NCBI RefSeq assembly: GCF_000172795.2 | Contig: NZ_CP020947.1 | Span: 1,429,001-1,493,000 of the forward strand | DNA length: 64,000 nucleotides | Source: Rhizobium sp. CIAT894 | Lineage (GTDB): Bacteria; Pseudomonadota; Alphaproteobacteria; Rhizobiales; Rhizobiaceae | Reading direction: 5' to 3' | Shown here: piece by piece, positions 43,856 through 53,226 of the stretch | Layout of the letters: each line of letters opens with the position of its first letter | Position numbering within the stretch: position 1 is the first letter of the stretch | The notes under the pieces: model-generated | The model's input: only the letters and a program-made list of their open reading frames with translations | Database searches by the model: none | What the model was told of the DNA's origin: nothing | Position numbers and translations under genes: made by a program

Positions 43856-44523
43856 GCCCGATCGCCGATCAGCGAAATCAGCTGGACCTTGGGCGCAGCG
43901 GCCGAACCCTCAGCACTGACGGCTTTACCGCCTTCCATCGCCACGCGGCCTTCGGCAAAGAGCCGCAGCGCCTGCGGATAGATCTGGTGTTCAACGGTGA
44001 GCACCCGCGCGGCCAAGCTTTCGGCCGTATCGCCGGAAAGAACCGGCACGGCAGCCTGGCCGATCGTCGGTCCCTCGTCCATGGCTTCGGTGACGAAATG
44101 CACGGTGCAGCCGGCAATGCGCATGCCGGCGTCGATGGCGCGCTGATGTGTATGCAGGCCTGGAAACAGCGGCAGCAGGGAAGGGTGGATGTTGAGCATC
44201 CGGCCTTCGTAACGCTGGATGAAGGTCGCCGTCAGCAGCCGCATGTAGCCGGCGAGACAGAGAATATCGGGCGAAAGCGTGTCGAGCGCGGAAAAGATCG
44301 CCGCCTCATGCGCATCCTTACTGGCGTAATCCTTGCGCGGGAAAGCGAAGGTGGCGATGCCTTCGGCGGCGGCCTTGGCAAGCCCGCCGGCGTCCGGCTT
44401 GTCGGAGATGACGCCGACGATTTCGGCCGGATAGTCGGCGGCCTTCGCCGCTGCGATCAGCGCCATCATGTTGGAGCCGCTGCCTGATATGAAGACGACG
44501 ACGCGTTTGCGCGGCGTGCTCAT
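43852..44523 (-). CDS. purN: Phosphoribosylglycinamide formyltransferase
   Basis: Transfers a formyl group from 10-formyl-tetrahydrofolate to GAR in purine synthesis. The 223-residue protein has [24 protein letters not shown] and the catalytic N-H-D set: [20 protein letters not shown] and the aspartate in EAMDEGPTI. Length is typical. The ATG overlaps the purM stop (ATGA), so the pair is translationally coupled as in most proteobacteria. The stop shares the palindrome CTTAAG with phnM. Confidence 0.97.
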   Translation of the reverse strand: MSTPRKRVVVFISGSGSNMMALIAAAKAADYPAEIVGVISDKPDAGGLAKAAAEGIATFAFPRKDYASKDAHEAAIFSALDTLSPDILCLAGYMRLLTATFIQRYEGRMLNIHPSLLPLFPGLHTHQRAIDAGMRIAGCTVHFVTEAMDEGPTIGQAAVPVLSGDTAESLAARVLTVEHQIYPQALRLFAEGRVAMEGGKAVSAEGSAAAPKVQLISLIGDRA

Positions 44524-45593
44524 AGGGCAAGCGTGCCCTTGTAGACCGTACCGGCAGCACCTTCGTCGCGGGCAATCATCCGGCCGAGCGTGATGACCTT
44601 TTCGCCTTCGGCCTCCAGTGCCGAGGAAACTGCCGCGGCATTCTCTTCAGCGACGACGACGATCATGCCGACGCCGCAGTTGAAGGTGCGCAGCATTTCT
44701 TTCGCCTCGACGCCGCCGGATTTGGCGAGCCATGAGAAGACCGGCGGCGCCTTGACGGCATCAAGATCGATCTCGGCGGCCAGATGTTTCGGCAGCACGC
44801 GCGGAATATTTTCAGGGAAGCCGCCGCCGGTGATATGCGCCAGCGCCTTCAGCGCACCCGTCTCGCGGATCGCCTTGAGGAGCGGTTTCACATAGATGCG
44901 GGTCGGGGTGAGCAGCGCTTCGCCGAGCTTCTTGCCTTCGGCGAACGGCGCCGGCGCATCCCAGCCGAGGCCGGAGAGTTCGACGATCTTGCGCACCAGC
45001 GAGAAGCCGTTGGAATGGGCGCCGGAGGAGGCGAGGCCGAGGATCACGTCACCCTCGGCGATATCGCCGGACGGCAGCAGCTTGCCGCGCTCGGCAGCAC
45101 CGACGGCAAAACCGGCGAGATCGTAATCGCCGGAGGAATACATGCCGGGCATTTCGGCGGTTTCGCCGCCGATCAGCGCGCAGCCCGCCTCGCGGCAGCC
45201 GGCTGCGATGCCGCCGACGATCGCCGCACCCTGGTCGGGATCGAGTTTGCCGGTCGCGAAATAATCGAGGAAGAACAGCGGCTCGGCGCCCTGCACCACG
45301 AGATCGTTGACGCACATGGCGACGAGGTCGATGCCGACGGTGTCGTGATAATCGGCATCGATGGCGATCTTCAGCTTGGTGCCGACGCCGTCATTGGCGG
45401 CGACCAGAACCGGATCGGTAAAGCCTGCGGCCTTGAGATCGAAGAGCCCGCCGAAGCCGCCGATCTCGCCGTCGGCGCCGGGACGCCTGGTCGAGCGCAC
45501 CGCCGGTTTGATCTTCTCGACGAGGAGGTTGCCGGCATCGATGTCGACGCCCGCGTCGCTGTAGGTCAGGCCGTTTTTCCCAGACTGGCTCAT
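44520..45593 (-). CDS. purM: Phosphoribosylformylglycinamidine cyclo-ligase
   Basis: Closes the imidazole ring to make AIR using ATP. The 357-residue protein opens [20 protein letters not shown]. It has GVGTKLKIA, the KxxR-region [14 protein letters not shown] and [19 protein letters not shown], all PurM hallmarks. It heads the purM-purN operon. Upstream is a 245-bp gap shared divergently with the AI-2E-type exporter. Confidence 0.97.
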   Translation of the reverse strand: MSQSGKNGLTYSDAGVDIDAGNLLVEKIKPAVRSTRRPGADGEIGGFGGLFDLKAAGFTDPVLVAANDGVGTKLKIAIDADYHDTVGIDLVAMCVNDLVVQGAEPLFFLDYFATGKLDPDQGAAIVGGIAAGCREAGCALIGGETAEMPGMYSSGDYDLAGFAVGAAERGKLLPSGDIAEGDVILGLASSGAHSNGFSLVRKIVELSGLGWDAPAPFAEGKKLGEALLTPTRIYVKPLLKAIRETGALKALAHITGGGFPENIPRVLPKHLAAEIDLDAVKAPPVFSWLAKSGGVEAKEMLRTFNCGVGMIVVVAEENAAAVSSALEAEGEKVITLGRMIARDEGAAGTVYKGTLAL

Positions 45594-45838
45594 GCTGGTC
45601 TCCGATGGCTATTTCAGGCGGCAGACGCGCCGCGTCATCTGCCGGTCGCAATTGCATGACAGGGGCGTTTATGCAAGCGCTGCATGGCAAAAGCCTCCAA
45701 TTTCCCGCGTCTTCTCGCAGGCTTTCCGGGATTTGCCGCGACAGGGTTGACCATCTTTGCGCCTGCATCCTATGTGCTGAATGGCCGCTTCGGTTCGGAT
45801 GCGGCGTTTGGCGGCGGAAAGCGATCAGCGGAGAAGAG

Positions 45839-46963
45839 ATGCCACAGCAAGTCAGCGGCAACAGTCTCAAGCGTCAGATCTTCTTCTGGCTGGCAGTGCT
45901 CGTCTTCTTCATCGCCTTTCTCTACGTCTTCAGCTCGATCCTCTTGCCGTTCATCGCCGGCATGGCGATCGCCTATTTCCTCGATCCCGTGGCCGACCGG
46001 CTGGAGCGTCTGGGCCTGAGCCGCATGATGGCGACGGTCGTCATCCTGATCGCCTTCGTGATCACCTTCGCGCTGGCGCTGATGATCCTCATTCCCGTGC
46101 TCGTCAGCCAGTTCAACGATTTCGCCGAGCGGCTGCCGGGTTACATCAGCCAGCTGCAGCAGTTCATCGACAGCTCGAAAAACTCGCTGCTGCCGGACTG
46201 GGTCAAGAGCCAGGCTGGCACGATCAAGGACAATTTCTCCGGCATCCTCTCCGAAGGCATGGGCTTCTTGACCGGGCTCTTCGCGCAGATCTGGAATTCC
46301 GGCAAGGCGATCGTCGACGTCATATCGCTGCTCGTCGTCACCCCCGTCGTCGCCTTCTATATCCTGCTCGATTGGGACCGCATGGTCTCCAAGGTCGATC
46401 AGTGGATCCCGCGCGATTATATCAGCGACGTCCGCCAGATCGCCAGCGAGATCGATCAGGCGATCGCCGGTTTCATCCGCGGCCAAGGCTCGCTCTGCCT
46501 CATCCTCGGCATTTATTATGCCGCCGGCCTCTCCCTGGTCGGGCTGAACTTCGGCCTGTTGATCGGTCTCTTCGCCGGCATGATCAGTTTCATCCCCTAT
46601 GTCGGCTCGATGGTCGGCCTGGTTCTCGCCGTCGGCGTGGCGATCGTCCAGTTCTGGCCGGATTATTTCTGGATCGGCCTGGTGCTCGCCGTCTTCTTCA
46701 GCGGCCAGTTCCTCGAAGGCAACATCCTGCAGCCCAAACTCGTCGGCTCCAGCGTCGGCCTGCATCCGGTCTGGCTGATGTTTGCGCTTTTTGCCTTTGG
46801 CGCGCTCTTCGGTTTCGTCGGGCTTCTGGTCGCGGTGCCGGCGGCGGCGGCCGTCGGTGTGCTTGTTCGTTTCGCGCTTTCGCGTTACCTTCAGAGCGAT
46901 CTTTATTTTGGCGGGTCATCCAGTGGCCGCGCCCGGAAGACGAAATCAGTTCCCAATGAATGA
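45839..46963 (+). CDS. AI-2E family (PerM/TqsA-like) membrane transporter
   Basis: A 374-residue membrane protein with about eight hydrophobic helices. LAVLVFFIAFLYVFSSILLP is near the N-terminus. A soluble middle region follows (FAERLPGYISQLQQFIDSSK). Conserved FAGMISFIPYVGSMVGLVLA and LEGNILQPKLVGSSVGLHP lie towards the C-terminus. The family exports varied solutes; the autoinducer-2 label comes from one member. The ATG at 45839 has a GGAGAAGAG ribosome site, so the longer upstream reading is rejected. It overlaps hdaA by 8 bases; perM-hda adjacency is common in alphaproteobacteria. Confidence 0.92.
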   Translation: MPQQVSGNSLKRQIFFWLAVLVFFIAFLYVFSSILLPFIAGMAIAYFLDPVADRLERLGLSRMMATVVILIAFVITFALALMILIPVLVSQFNDFAERLPGYISQLQQFIDSSKNSLLPDWVKSQAGTIKDNFSGILSEGMGFLTGLFAQIWNSGKAIVDVISLLVVTPVVAFYILLDWDRMVSKVDQWIPRDYISDVRQIASEIDQAIAGFIRGQGSLCLILGIYYAAGLSLVGLNFGLLIGLFAGMISFIPYVGSMVGLVLAVGVAIVQFWPDYFWIGLVLAVFFSGQFLEGNILQPKLVGSSVGLHPVWLMFALFAFGALFGFVGLLVAVPAAAAVGVLVRFALSRYLQSDLYFGGSSSGRARKTKSVPNE

Positions 46964-47669
46964 CGTGAAGAACGCTGATCCGAAGCGCAAGGCCGGAGAG
47001 CAGCTGCCGCTCGCCTTTTCGCATGATGCCGCCAGCGGGCGTGACGACCTGCTGATCTCGGAGCGTCTCGCTGCTGCCGTTTCGATCGTCGACGCCTGGC
47101 CGAACTGGCCGTCGCCAGTCGTTATCCTTGCCGGCCCGGTGGGCTCGGGCAAATCGCATCTGGCCGGCATCTGGAAGGAACACAGCGGGGCGGAGATCAT
47201 TCATCCCAAGCTCGGCTCCGATGCCGCCGTTGCGGCGGCGAACGGCCCCGTTCTATTTGAGGATGCCGATCGTCTCGGTTTCGACGACAATGCGCTGTTC
47301 CACGTTATCAACAGCGTACGCGAAAACGGCACCAGCCTTTTGATCACAAGCCGTCTCTGGCCGATGTCGTGGCCGGTTTTGCTGCCCGATCTGCGCTCGC
47401 GCCTGAAGGCTGCGACCGTCGTCGAGATCGGCGAACCCGATGAGGCGCTGTTGTCGCAGGTAATCGTCAAGCTCTTTGCCGACCGGCAGCTTTATATAGA
47501 TGACAAACTCGTGCTCTATATCGTCAACCGGATGGAGCGGTCGCTGAACGCCGCCCAGACGATCGTCGAAAGGCTTGACCGGCTGGCCCTGTCGCGAGGC
47601 ACCAAAATCACCCGCACTCTGGCCGCTGAAGTATTGAATGAATTGGGAAATTCGGAGCCGGCCGATTGA
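46956..47669 (+). CDS. hdaA: DnaA regulatory inactivator HdaA
   Basis: A 237-residue DnaA-related AAA+ protein that promotes hydrolysis of DnaA-bound ATP after replication starts. The N-terminal QLPLAF (residues 15-20) is the beta-clamp-binding motif. LAGPVGSGKSHLA is Walker A and VLFEDADRLGFDD is Walker B. LLITSRLWPMSW follows as sensor I, and the C-terminal RSLNAAQTIVERLDRLAL as the DnaA domain III lid. The DNA-binding domain IV of DnaA is absent, as expected. The start lies inside the end of the upstream transporter gene. Confidence 0.95.
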   Translation: MNDVKNADPKRKAGEQLPLAFSHDAASGRDDLLISERLAAAVSIVDAWPNWPSPVVILAGPVGSGKSHLAGIWKEHSGAEIIHPKLGSDAAVAAANGPVLFEDADRLGFDDNALFHVINSVRENGTSLLITSRLWPMSWPVLLPDLRSRLKAATVVEIGEPDEALLSQVIVKLFADRQLYIDDKLVLYIVNRMERSLNAAQTIVERLDRLALSRGTKITRTLAAEVLNELGNSEPAD

Positions 47670-47701
47670 CTGTCACAGTTCCGTCGTGAAACTGATATAA
47701 T
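47670..47701 (+). promoter_or_regulatory. Candidate Pho box and extended -10 promoter for ppk
   Basis: Three heptamers at exact 11-bp steps, CTGTCAC (47670-47676), CCGTCGT (47681-47687) and CTGATAT (47692-47698), match CTGTCAY at 6-7, 5 and 4-5 positions. A TGATATAAT extended -10 lies at 47693-47701, 34 bases before the ppk start. There is no -35 at the standard distance, as expected if PhoB supplies the contact. Confidence 0.6.
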
Positions 47702-47735
47702 TGCCGTCGGCGATTGAGAACGGGGTAAGCGGACC

Positions 47736-49940
47736 ATGGATAGCGCAGTCGCAGAACATCAGGAACTCACGCCTGAGATCAACGATAATACCCCCCCGCT
47801 GGAAGAGCTGCTCAAGAGCCCCGAGCGCTTCATCAATCGGGAATTCTCCTGGCTGCAATTCAACCGCCGTGTCCTGGAAGAAACCTTGAATACCGAGCAT
47901 CCGCTGCTCGAGCGCGTCCGCTTTCTGTCGATTTCGGCCGCCAACCTCGATGAATTCTTCATGGTGCGCGTCGCCGGCCTCGAGGGTCAGGTGCGCCAGA
48001 ACATCGCCATTCGCAGCCCCGACGGCAAGACGCCGGCCGAACAGCTCGATTCGATCCTGCAGGAGATCGACCATCTGCAGATGGAGCAGCAGGCCTCGCT
48101 CGCCGTGCTGCAGCAGTATCTCGCCAAGGAAGACATCCTGATCGTGCGCCCCGGCGCCTTGAGCGATGCCGACCGCCAGTGGCTGGCCGCTGAATTCGAA
48201 CAGGCGATCTTTCCGGTTCTGACGCCGCTGTCGATCGATCCGGCCCATCCGTTCCCCTTCATTCCCAATCTCGGCTTCTCGATCGGCCTGCAGCTCGTCA
48301 GCAAGAACGGCCGCGAGCCGATGACGGCGCTGCTGCGCCTGCCGGTGGCGCTCGACCGCTTCGTCCGTCTGCCCGATGATGGAAATACGATCCGCTACAT
48401 CACGCTGGAAGACGTCGCCAACGTCTTCATCCACAGGCTCTACCCCGGCTACGAAGTGCAGGGCTCCGGTACGTTCCGCGTCATCCGCGACAGCGATATC
48501 GAAGTCGAGGAAGAGGCCGAGGATCTCGTCCGCTTCTTCGAAACGGCGCTGAAGCGCCGCCGCCGCGGCAAGGTCATCCGCATCGAGACCGATTCCGAAA
48601 TGCCGGCCTCGCTGCGCCAGTTCGTCGTCCAGGCGCTCAGCATTCCCGACAACCGCGTCGCCGTTCTGCCGGGCCTGCTGGCGTTGAACACCCTGTCGGA
48701 GATTACCAAAGCGCCGCGCGACGATCTCCGGTTCCAGCCCTACAATGCGCGATTTCCCGAGCGCGTCCGCGAACATGCCGGCGACTGCTTCGCCGCCATC
48801 CGCGAAAAGGACATGGTCGTCCACCACCCCTACGAATCCTTCGACGTGGTGGTCCAGTTTCTTCTCCAGGCTGCGCGCGATCCTGATGTCCTGGCGATAA
48901 AGCAGACGCTCTACCGCACCTCCAACGACAGTCCGATCGTGCGCGCGCTGGTCGACGCCGCCGAAGCCGGCAAGTCGGTGACGGCGCTGGTGGAACTCAA
49001 GGCCCGCTTCGACGAAGAGGCGAACATCCGCTGGGCGCGCGATCTCGAGCGTGCCGGCGTGCAGGTCGTCTTCGGCTTCATCGAACTCAAGACCCACGCC
49101 AAGATGTCGATGGTCGTCCGCCGCGAAGAAGGCAAGCTGAGGACCTATTGCCATTTGGGAACGGGCAACTACCACCCGATCACGGCGAAGATCTATACCG
49201 ACCTCTCCTATTTCACCTGCAATCCCGTCATCGCCCACGACATGGCGAATATCTTCAACTTCATCACCGGCTATGGCGAGCCGGAACAGGGCATGCAGCT
49301 CGCCATCTCGCCCTATACGATGCGCCCGCGCATCTTGCGCCACATCGAAGAAGAGATTCAGCACGCCAAGAACGGTGCGCCGGCGGCGATCTGGATGAAG
49401 ATGAATTCGCTTGTCGATCCCGACATCATCGACGCGCTCTATCGCGCCAGCCATGCCGGCGTCGAAATCGATCTCGTCGTGCGCGGCATCTGCTGCCTGC
49501 GTCCGCAGGTGCCCGGTCTCTCGGAAAAGATCCGCGTCAAGTCGATCGTCGGCCGCTTCCTCGAACACAGCCGCATTTTCTGCTTCGGCAACGGCCACGG
49601 CCTGCCGTCCGATAAGGCGCTGGTTTACATCGGTTCGGCCGACATGATGCCGCGAAATCTCGACCGCCGCGTCGAGACTATGGTTCCGCTGACGAATCCG
49701 ACCGTTCACGAGCAGGTCTTGTCACAGATTATGCTCGGCAACGTGATTGACAATCAACAAAGCTACGAGATATTGCCCGACGGTACGTCGCGGCGCATGG
49801 AGGTGCGCAGGGGCGAAGAACCGTTCAATGCGCAGCAGTATTTCATGACCAATCCGAGCCTGTCAGGCCGTGGTGAAGCTCTGAAATCCAGCGCGCCGAA
49901 ACTGATCGCCGGCCTGCTCGAAGGCCGCAACAACAAGTAA
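47736..49940 (+). CDS. ppk: Polyphosphate kinase 1
   Basis: Reversibly builds polyphosphate from ATP. The 734-residue protein begins its core with [18 protein letters not shown] and [19 protein letters not shown]. The catalytic histidine region is [20 protein letters not shown] (autophosphorylated H in KTHAK), followed by [20 protein letters not shown]. The second phospholipase-D-like histidine lies near [13 protein letters not shown]. The N-terminal 25 residues are acidic and variable. It is followed after 11 bases by ppx. A candidate Pho box and extended -10 lie in the 66-bp gap after hdaA. Confidence 0.97.
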   Translation: MDSAVAEHQELTPEINDNTPPLEELLKSPERFINREFSWLQFNRRVLEETLNTEHPLLERVRFLSISAANLDEFFMVRVAGLEGQVRQNIAIRSPDGKTPAEQLDSILQEIDHLQMEQQASLAVLQQYLAKEDILIVRPGALSDADRQWLAAEFEQAIFPVLTPLSIDPAHPFPFIPNLGFSIGLQLVSKNGREPMTALLRLPVALDRFVRLPDDGNTIRYITLEDVANVFIHRLYPGYEVQGSGTFRVIRDSDIEVEEEAEDLVRFFETALKRRRRGKVIRIETDSEMPASLRQFVVQALSIPDNRVAVLPGLLALNTLSEITKAPRDDLRFQPYNARFPERVREHAGDCFAAIREKDMVVHHPYESFDVVVQFLLQAARDPDVLAIKQTLYRTSNDSPIVRALVDAAEAGKSVTALVELKARFDEEANIRWARDLERAGVQVVFGFIELKTHAKMSMVVRREEGKLRTYCHLGTGNYHPITAKIYTDLSYFTCNPVIAHDMANIFNFITGYGEPEQGMQLAISPYTMRPRILRHIEEEIQHAKNGAPAAIWMKMNSLVDPDIIDALYRASHAGVEIDLVVRGICCLRPQVPGLSEKIRVKSIVGRFLEHSRIFCFGNGHGLPSDKALVYIGSADMMPRNLDRRVETMVPLTNPTVHEQVLSQIMLGNVIDNQQSYEILPDGTSRRMEVRRGEEPFNAQQYFMTNPSLSGRGEALKSSAPKLIAGLLEGRNNK

Positions 49941-49951
49941 AACTGGACCAT

Positions 49952-51472
49952 ATGGTTGAATCTGAAGCCCAGGGGCGCCTTCCAGGGATCGCCCCGGTCT
50001 CCGTCGTCGACATTGGATCGAATTCCATTCGTCTTGTCGTCTACGAAGGCCTGTCCCGTTCGCCTACGATCCTCTTCAACGAAAAGGTCCTCTGCGGCCT
50101 CGGCAAAGGCATAGCCGTCACCGGCAAGATGGATGAAGAAAGCGTCATCAGGGCTCTGGCGGCGCTGCACCGTTTCAAGGCCCTGTCCGATCAGGCCCGC
50201 GCCGCCACCATGTATGTGCTGGCGACGGCCGCCGCCCGCGAGGCGAGCAACGGTCCCGATTTCATCCATCAGGCCGAAACGATCCTGCAGCGCCACGTCC
50301 GGGTGCTCTCCGGCGAGGAGGAGGCTCGTTTCGCCTCACTCGGCATCATCAGCGGCTTCTTCAATCCCGATGGCATTGCCGGCGACCTCGGCGGTGGTTC
50401 GCTTGAACTGATCGACATCAAGGGCAAGGAGGTCGGCAAGGGCATCACCCTTCCGCTCGGCGGTCTGCGCCTGTCGGAATATGCCGGCGGTTCGCTTTCC
50501 AAGGCCCGGACCTTTGCCCGCAAGCAGGTGAAGACGGCAAAGCTCCTGGCGAAAGGCGAGGGGCGCACCTTCTACGCCGTCGGCGGCACCTGGCGAAATA
50601 TCGCCAAGCTGCACATGGAGATCACCAATTATCCGCTGCACATGATGCAGGGTTATGAAGTGTCGCTCGAAGCGATGATGCTGTTCCTCGATCAGGTGGC
50701 GGCTGCGCGCGATTCCAAGGAGCCGGCGCTGCAGGCCGTTTCCAAGCACCGCCGTTCGTTGCTGCCCTTCGGCGCCATCGCCATGAAGGAAGTCTTGAGC
50801 GTCATGAAGCCGTCGGTGATTTCCTTCTCGGCGCAGGGCGTGCGCGAGGGATATCTCTATTCGCTGCTGTCGGAAGCCGAGCGCCGCGCCGATCCGCTGC
50901 TGGCCGCTGCCGGCGAACTGGCGATCCTGCGTGCCCGTTCGCCGGAGCACGCCCGCGAACTGGCGGAATGGACCGGCCGCATGATGCCGCTCTTCGGCGT
51001 CCAGGAAACCGAAGAGGAAAGCCGCTATCGTCAGGCCGCCTGTCTGCTTGCCGATATCAGCTGGCGCGCTCATCCCGATTATCGCGGCCTGCAGGCGCTG
51101 AACGTCATCGCCCACTCCTCCTTCGTCGGCATCAGCCATCCCGGCCGCGCTTTCATCGCGCTCACCAACTACTACCGTTTCGAGGGCCTGCACGACGACG
51201 GCGCCACCGGACCGCTGGCGCAGATCGCCACGCCGCAATTCATCGAGCGCGCCAAGCTGCTCGGCGGCATGCTGCGCGTCGTCTACCTCTTCTCGGCCTC
51301 GATGCCGGGCATCGTCAAAAGCCTCACCTTCCGCAAATCGGCGAATCCGGATCTCGACCTCGAATTCGTCGTGCCCCCCGAATACCGCGATTTCGCCGGC
51401 GAACGCCTGGACGGCCGCCTGCAGCAGCTGTCGCGGCTCACGAACAAGAGGCTGGCGTTTCGGTTCGAGTAG
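49952..51472 (+). CDS. ppx: Exopolyphosphatase (Ppx/GppA family)
   Basis: Removes terminal phosphates from polyphosphate (or the 5' phosphate of pppGpp). The 506-residue protein has the ASKHA-fold motifs VVDIGSNSIRLVVYEG, YVLATAAAREASNG and LSGEEEARFASLGI, with GDLGGGSLELIDI as the phosphate-binding loop. Then come ITLPLGGLRLSEY and AVGGTWRNIAKLH. The C-terminal HD-like helical region follows (YRGLQALNVIAHSSFVGISH). It lies 11 bases after ppk. Opposing enzymes in one operon are common. Confidence 0.95.
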   Translation: MVESEAQGRLPGIAPVSVVDIGSNSIRLVVYEGLSRSPTILFNEKVLCGLGKGIAVTGKMDEESVIRALAALHRFKALSDQARAATMYVLATAAAREASNGPDFIHQAETILQRHVRVLSGEEEARFASLGIISGFFNPDGIAGDLGGGSLELIDIKGKEVGKGITLPLGGLRLSEYAGGSLSKARTFARKQVKTAKLLAKGEGRTFYAVGGTWRNIAKLHMEITNYPLHMMQGYEVSLEAMMLFLDQVAAARDSKEPALQAVSKHRRSLLPFGAIAMKEVLSVMKPSVISFSAQGVREGYLYSLLSEAERRADPLLAAAGELAILRARSPEHARELAEWTGRMMPLFGVQETEEESRYRQAACLLADISWRAHPDYRGLQALNVIAHSSFVGISHPGRAFIALTNYYRFEGLHDDGATGPLAQIATPQFIERAKLLGGMLRVVYLFSASMPGIVKSLTFRKSANPDLDLEFVVPPEYRDFAGERLDGRLQQLSRLTNKRLAFRFE

Positions 51473-51489
51473 GGTGGTGCAATGGTCGT

Positions 51490-51686
51490 TGTGCCGTGCC
51501 GGCCCCCTCTGGCCTGCCGGCCATCTCCCCCACAGGTGGGGAGATCGGCTAGGCGCACCGGTTTCCCAAAGCAATTGCCGTTGCAGCGCGACGAAACGGT
51601 AGAGGGGTGGGAAGGCTAAGCCACTTGTGATCTCCCCACCTGTGGGGAGATACCCGGCAGGGCAGAGGGGGGCTGGCGCGGCACAC
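51490..51686. repeat. Palindromic mosaic element, copy 2 (after ppx)
   Basis: The left arm (51503-51546) starts CCCCCTCTGGCCTGCCGG, the right arm (51629-51672) is its near reverse complement, and both contain a CCCCACCTGTGGGG-type inner palindrome. The 80-base interior, read on the minus strand, aligns with the interior of the copy at 30862-31064 (shared ACAAG, GGCTT, CTAC, GTTTCG, GCTGC blocks). The element therefore lies in the opposite orientation. It fills most of the 288-bp gap between ppx and the phytase-like gene. Confidence 0.75.
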
Positions 51687-51760
51687 CATCAGATACATAA
51701 CTTGCCAAACAAAAGGGCGGCACTTCCGCACCGCTCCCTCCATCTCACATCAAACCCAAA

Positions 51761-53119
51761 TCACTTCGCGTTCAAAAACTCACCGACCTCCAGCAGGCTG
51801 AACTCGCTATTGTCGGCCTTGTCGACGGCGCGGCCGGCTGAGAAGGGCAGGTTGTTGTCGTTGCCGATGATGATGTGCGTGGCGTCGACGCGGTCGACGT
51901 TTTCGATCGTCACGAAGGGCATGTCGTAGACGCCGTCCTTGGCGCCGGCCTTCTTCTTGTTGTCGGGGTCCTGGATATTCAGAAGGTCGATATAGCCGAT
52001 CTTGCGGACGGCCTTGCCGGCATTGGCGTCGTTGAACTCGATCTTGTAGACGCGCTTCAGCTCGGCCGGAGCCTCGAAGCAATCCGGCTTCGGCTGCTTC
52101 GGGTCGGCGCAGGCCTTGTCCTTGGTGCCGGCGCCGCTGTCGCGCTCGATGACGAGAGCGGTCGTGTCGTCGAGCATGTTGAAGTCGCCGATCGACACAC
52201 CCTTGTCCTCGAACGGATAGAGCCAGCTGCGGCCGGTCCACTTCTTGGCGGCGACGTCGAATTCGATGATGCGGACGGCGGTGTGGCCATCGGCCGATTC
52301 CATCTGGCCGTCATCCCTATAGAGGGCGCCTTCGAGCAGGCCGTAGAGCTTGGCGCCGTCCTTCGACATGGCAAGGCCTTCGAAGCCGCCGGAGCGCTTC
52401 AGGTTGAAGACCGGCATCTTCGCGGTCGGGTTGCCGGGAAGCTGGATCAGCGGATTGTCGGGCGAAAGCACCGACTTGCCGTCGAGCGTCGTCGCGATGA
52501 CGTCGGTCAGACGGCCCGCCGTGTCGACCTTGAGGATGTAGGGGCCGAATTCGTCGCCGAGCCAGAAACCGTCGGCAACGGGCTGGATCGATTCGATGTC
52601 GAAGTCGGCGCCGGTGAGGTAACGCGTATCGGTGCCTTCGAGCACGATCGGGAAGGGGGCGATCTTGTTCGGATCGGAGAGGAAGAGGTTCTTGACGACG
52701 TCAGCCTTGTTGGCTGCCCAGTCGAACTTCATCTGGTGCAGGAAGAGCATGGCGTCGGAGGAATTGGCCTTCGAGCCGAAGCCGTTATCCGTCAGCGTCC
52801 AGAAGGTGCCGTCAGCCATCGTCTTGATGCCGGAGAAACCCTGGATCGCCTGGCCGTCGAAGGGGAGCTTCAGATCGGTGATGCGGGCGCCGTCCTTGCC
52901 GGGAACGGTGCCGAGCGCTTCGGTGCGTTTGCGGTCTGCCGTCGTGAACTTGCCGGAGTGCTTGAGGAATTCAGGAGCGTCGGCGGGGGCCGGAACCATC
53001 GTGTTGGCAGGCAGGATCGCCTGGCCGGCGAGCTTGGCCGGGAATTGCTGCTGGTCGGCCGAAGCGGAGGCGGCCATCAGGATGAAAAGCGATACGGAAG
53101 CAAAAAGGACGTTCTTCAT
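51761..53119 (-). CDS. Exported phytase-like esterase family protein
   Basis: A 452-residue protein with a signal peptide (residues 1-21, ending ASASA). The mature part is the esterase-like activity of phytase domain, a beta-propeller: GFSGIKTMADGTFWTLTDNG, IQPVADGFWLGDEFGPYILK and FEGLAMSKDGAKLYGLLEGA. LDDTTALVIERDSGAG comes later. A pair of cysteines lies around KACADPKQPKPDCFEAP. Hydrolysis of phosphate esters in the periplasm is inferred from the family name only; some members may be structural. Upstream lie four heptamers phased 11 bp that resemble a Pho box, supporting a phosphorus role. Confidence 0.88.
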   Translation of the reverse strand: MKNVLFASVSLFILMAASASADQQQFPAKLAGQAILPANTMVPAPADAPEFLKHSGKFTTADRKRTEALGTVPGKDGARITDLKLPFDGQAIQGFSGIKTMADGTFWTLTDNGFGSKANSSDAMLFLHQMKFDWAANKADVVKNLFLSDPNKIAPFPIVLEGTDTRYLTGADFDIESIQPVADGFWLGDEFGPYILKVDTAGRLTDVIATTLDGKSVLSPDNPLIQLPGNPTAKMPVFNLKRSGGFEGLAMSKDGAKLYGLLEGALYRDDGQMESADGHTAVRIIEFDVAAKKWTGRSWLYPFEDKGVSIGDFNMLDDTTALVIERDSGAGTKDKACADPKQPKPDCFEAPAELKRVYKIEFNDANAGKAVRKIGYIDLLNIQDPDNKKKAGAKDGVYDMPFVTIENVDRVDATHIIIGNDNNLPFSAGRAVDKADNSEFSLLEVGEFLNAK

Positions 53120-53168
53120 AATATCCCCATGGAACGGATGCGAATGGCTTCCGCTTAGCAGGGCTTCC

Positions 53169-53208
53169 GTGTCAGCGAATTGACGGTTGGGTGAAGCTTT
53201 GGTGACGC
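53169..53208 (-). promoter_or_regulatory. Candidate tandem Pho boxes for the phytase-like gene
   Basis: Read on the minus strand: GCGTCAC (53208-53202), GCTTCAC (53197-53191), CCGTCAA (53186-53180) and CTGACAC (53175-53169). All step exactly 11 bp and match CTGTCAY at 5, 4, 5 and 6 of 7 positions. The last one ends 49 bases before the ATG. Confidence 0.55.
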
Positions 53209-53226
53209 GGGCTGAAAGCGTTTTGC

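Noticed and set aside
45605..45838. N-terminal extension of the AI-2E-type transporter
   Set aside because: The added 78 residues are Arg/Cys rich and not membrane-like, and a good ribosome site precedes the ATG at 45839.
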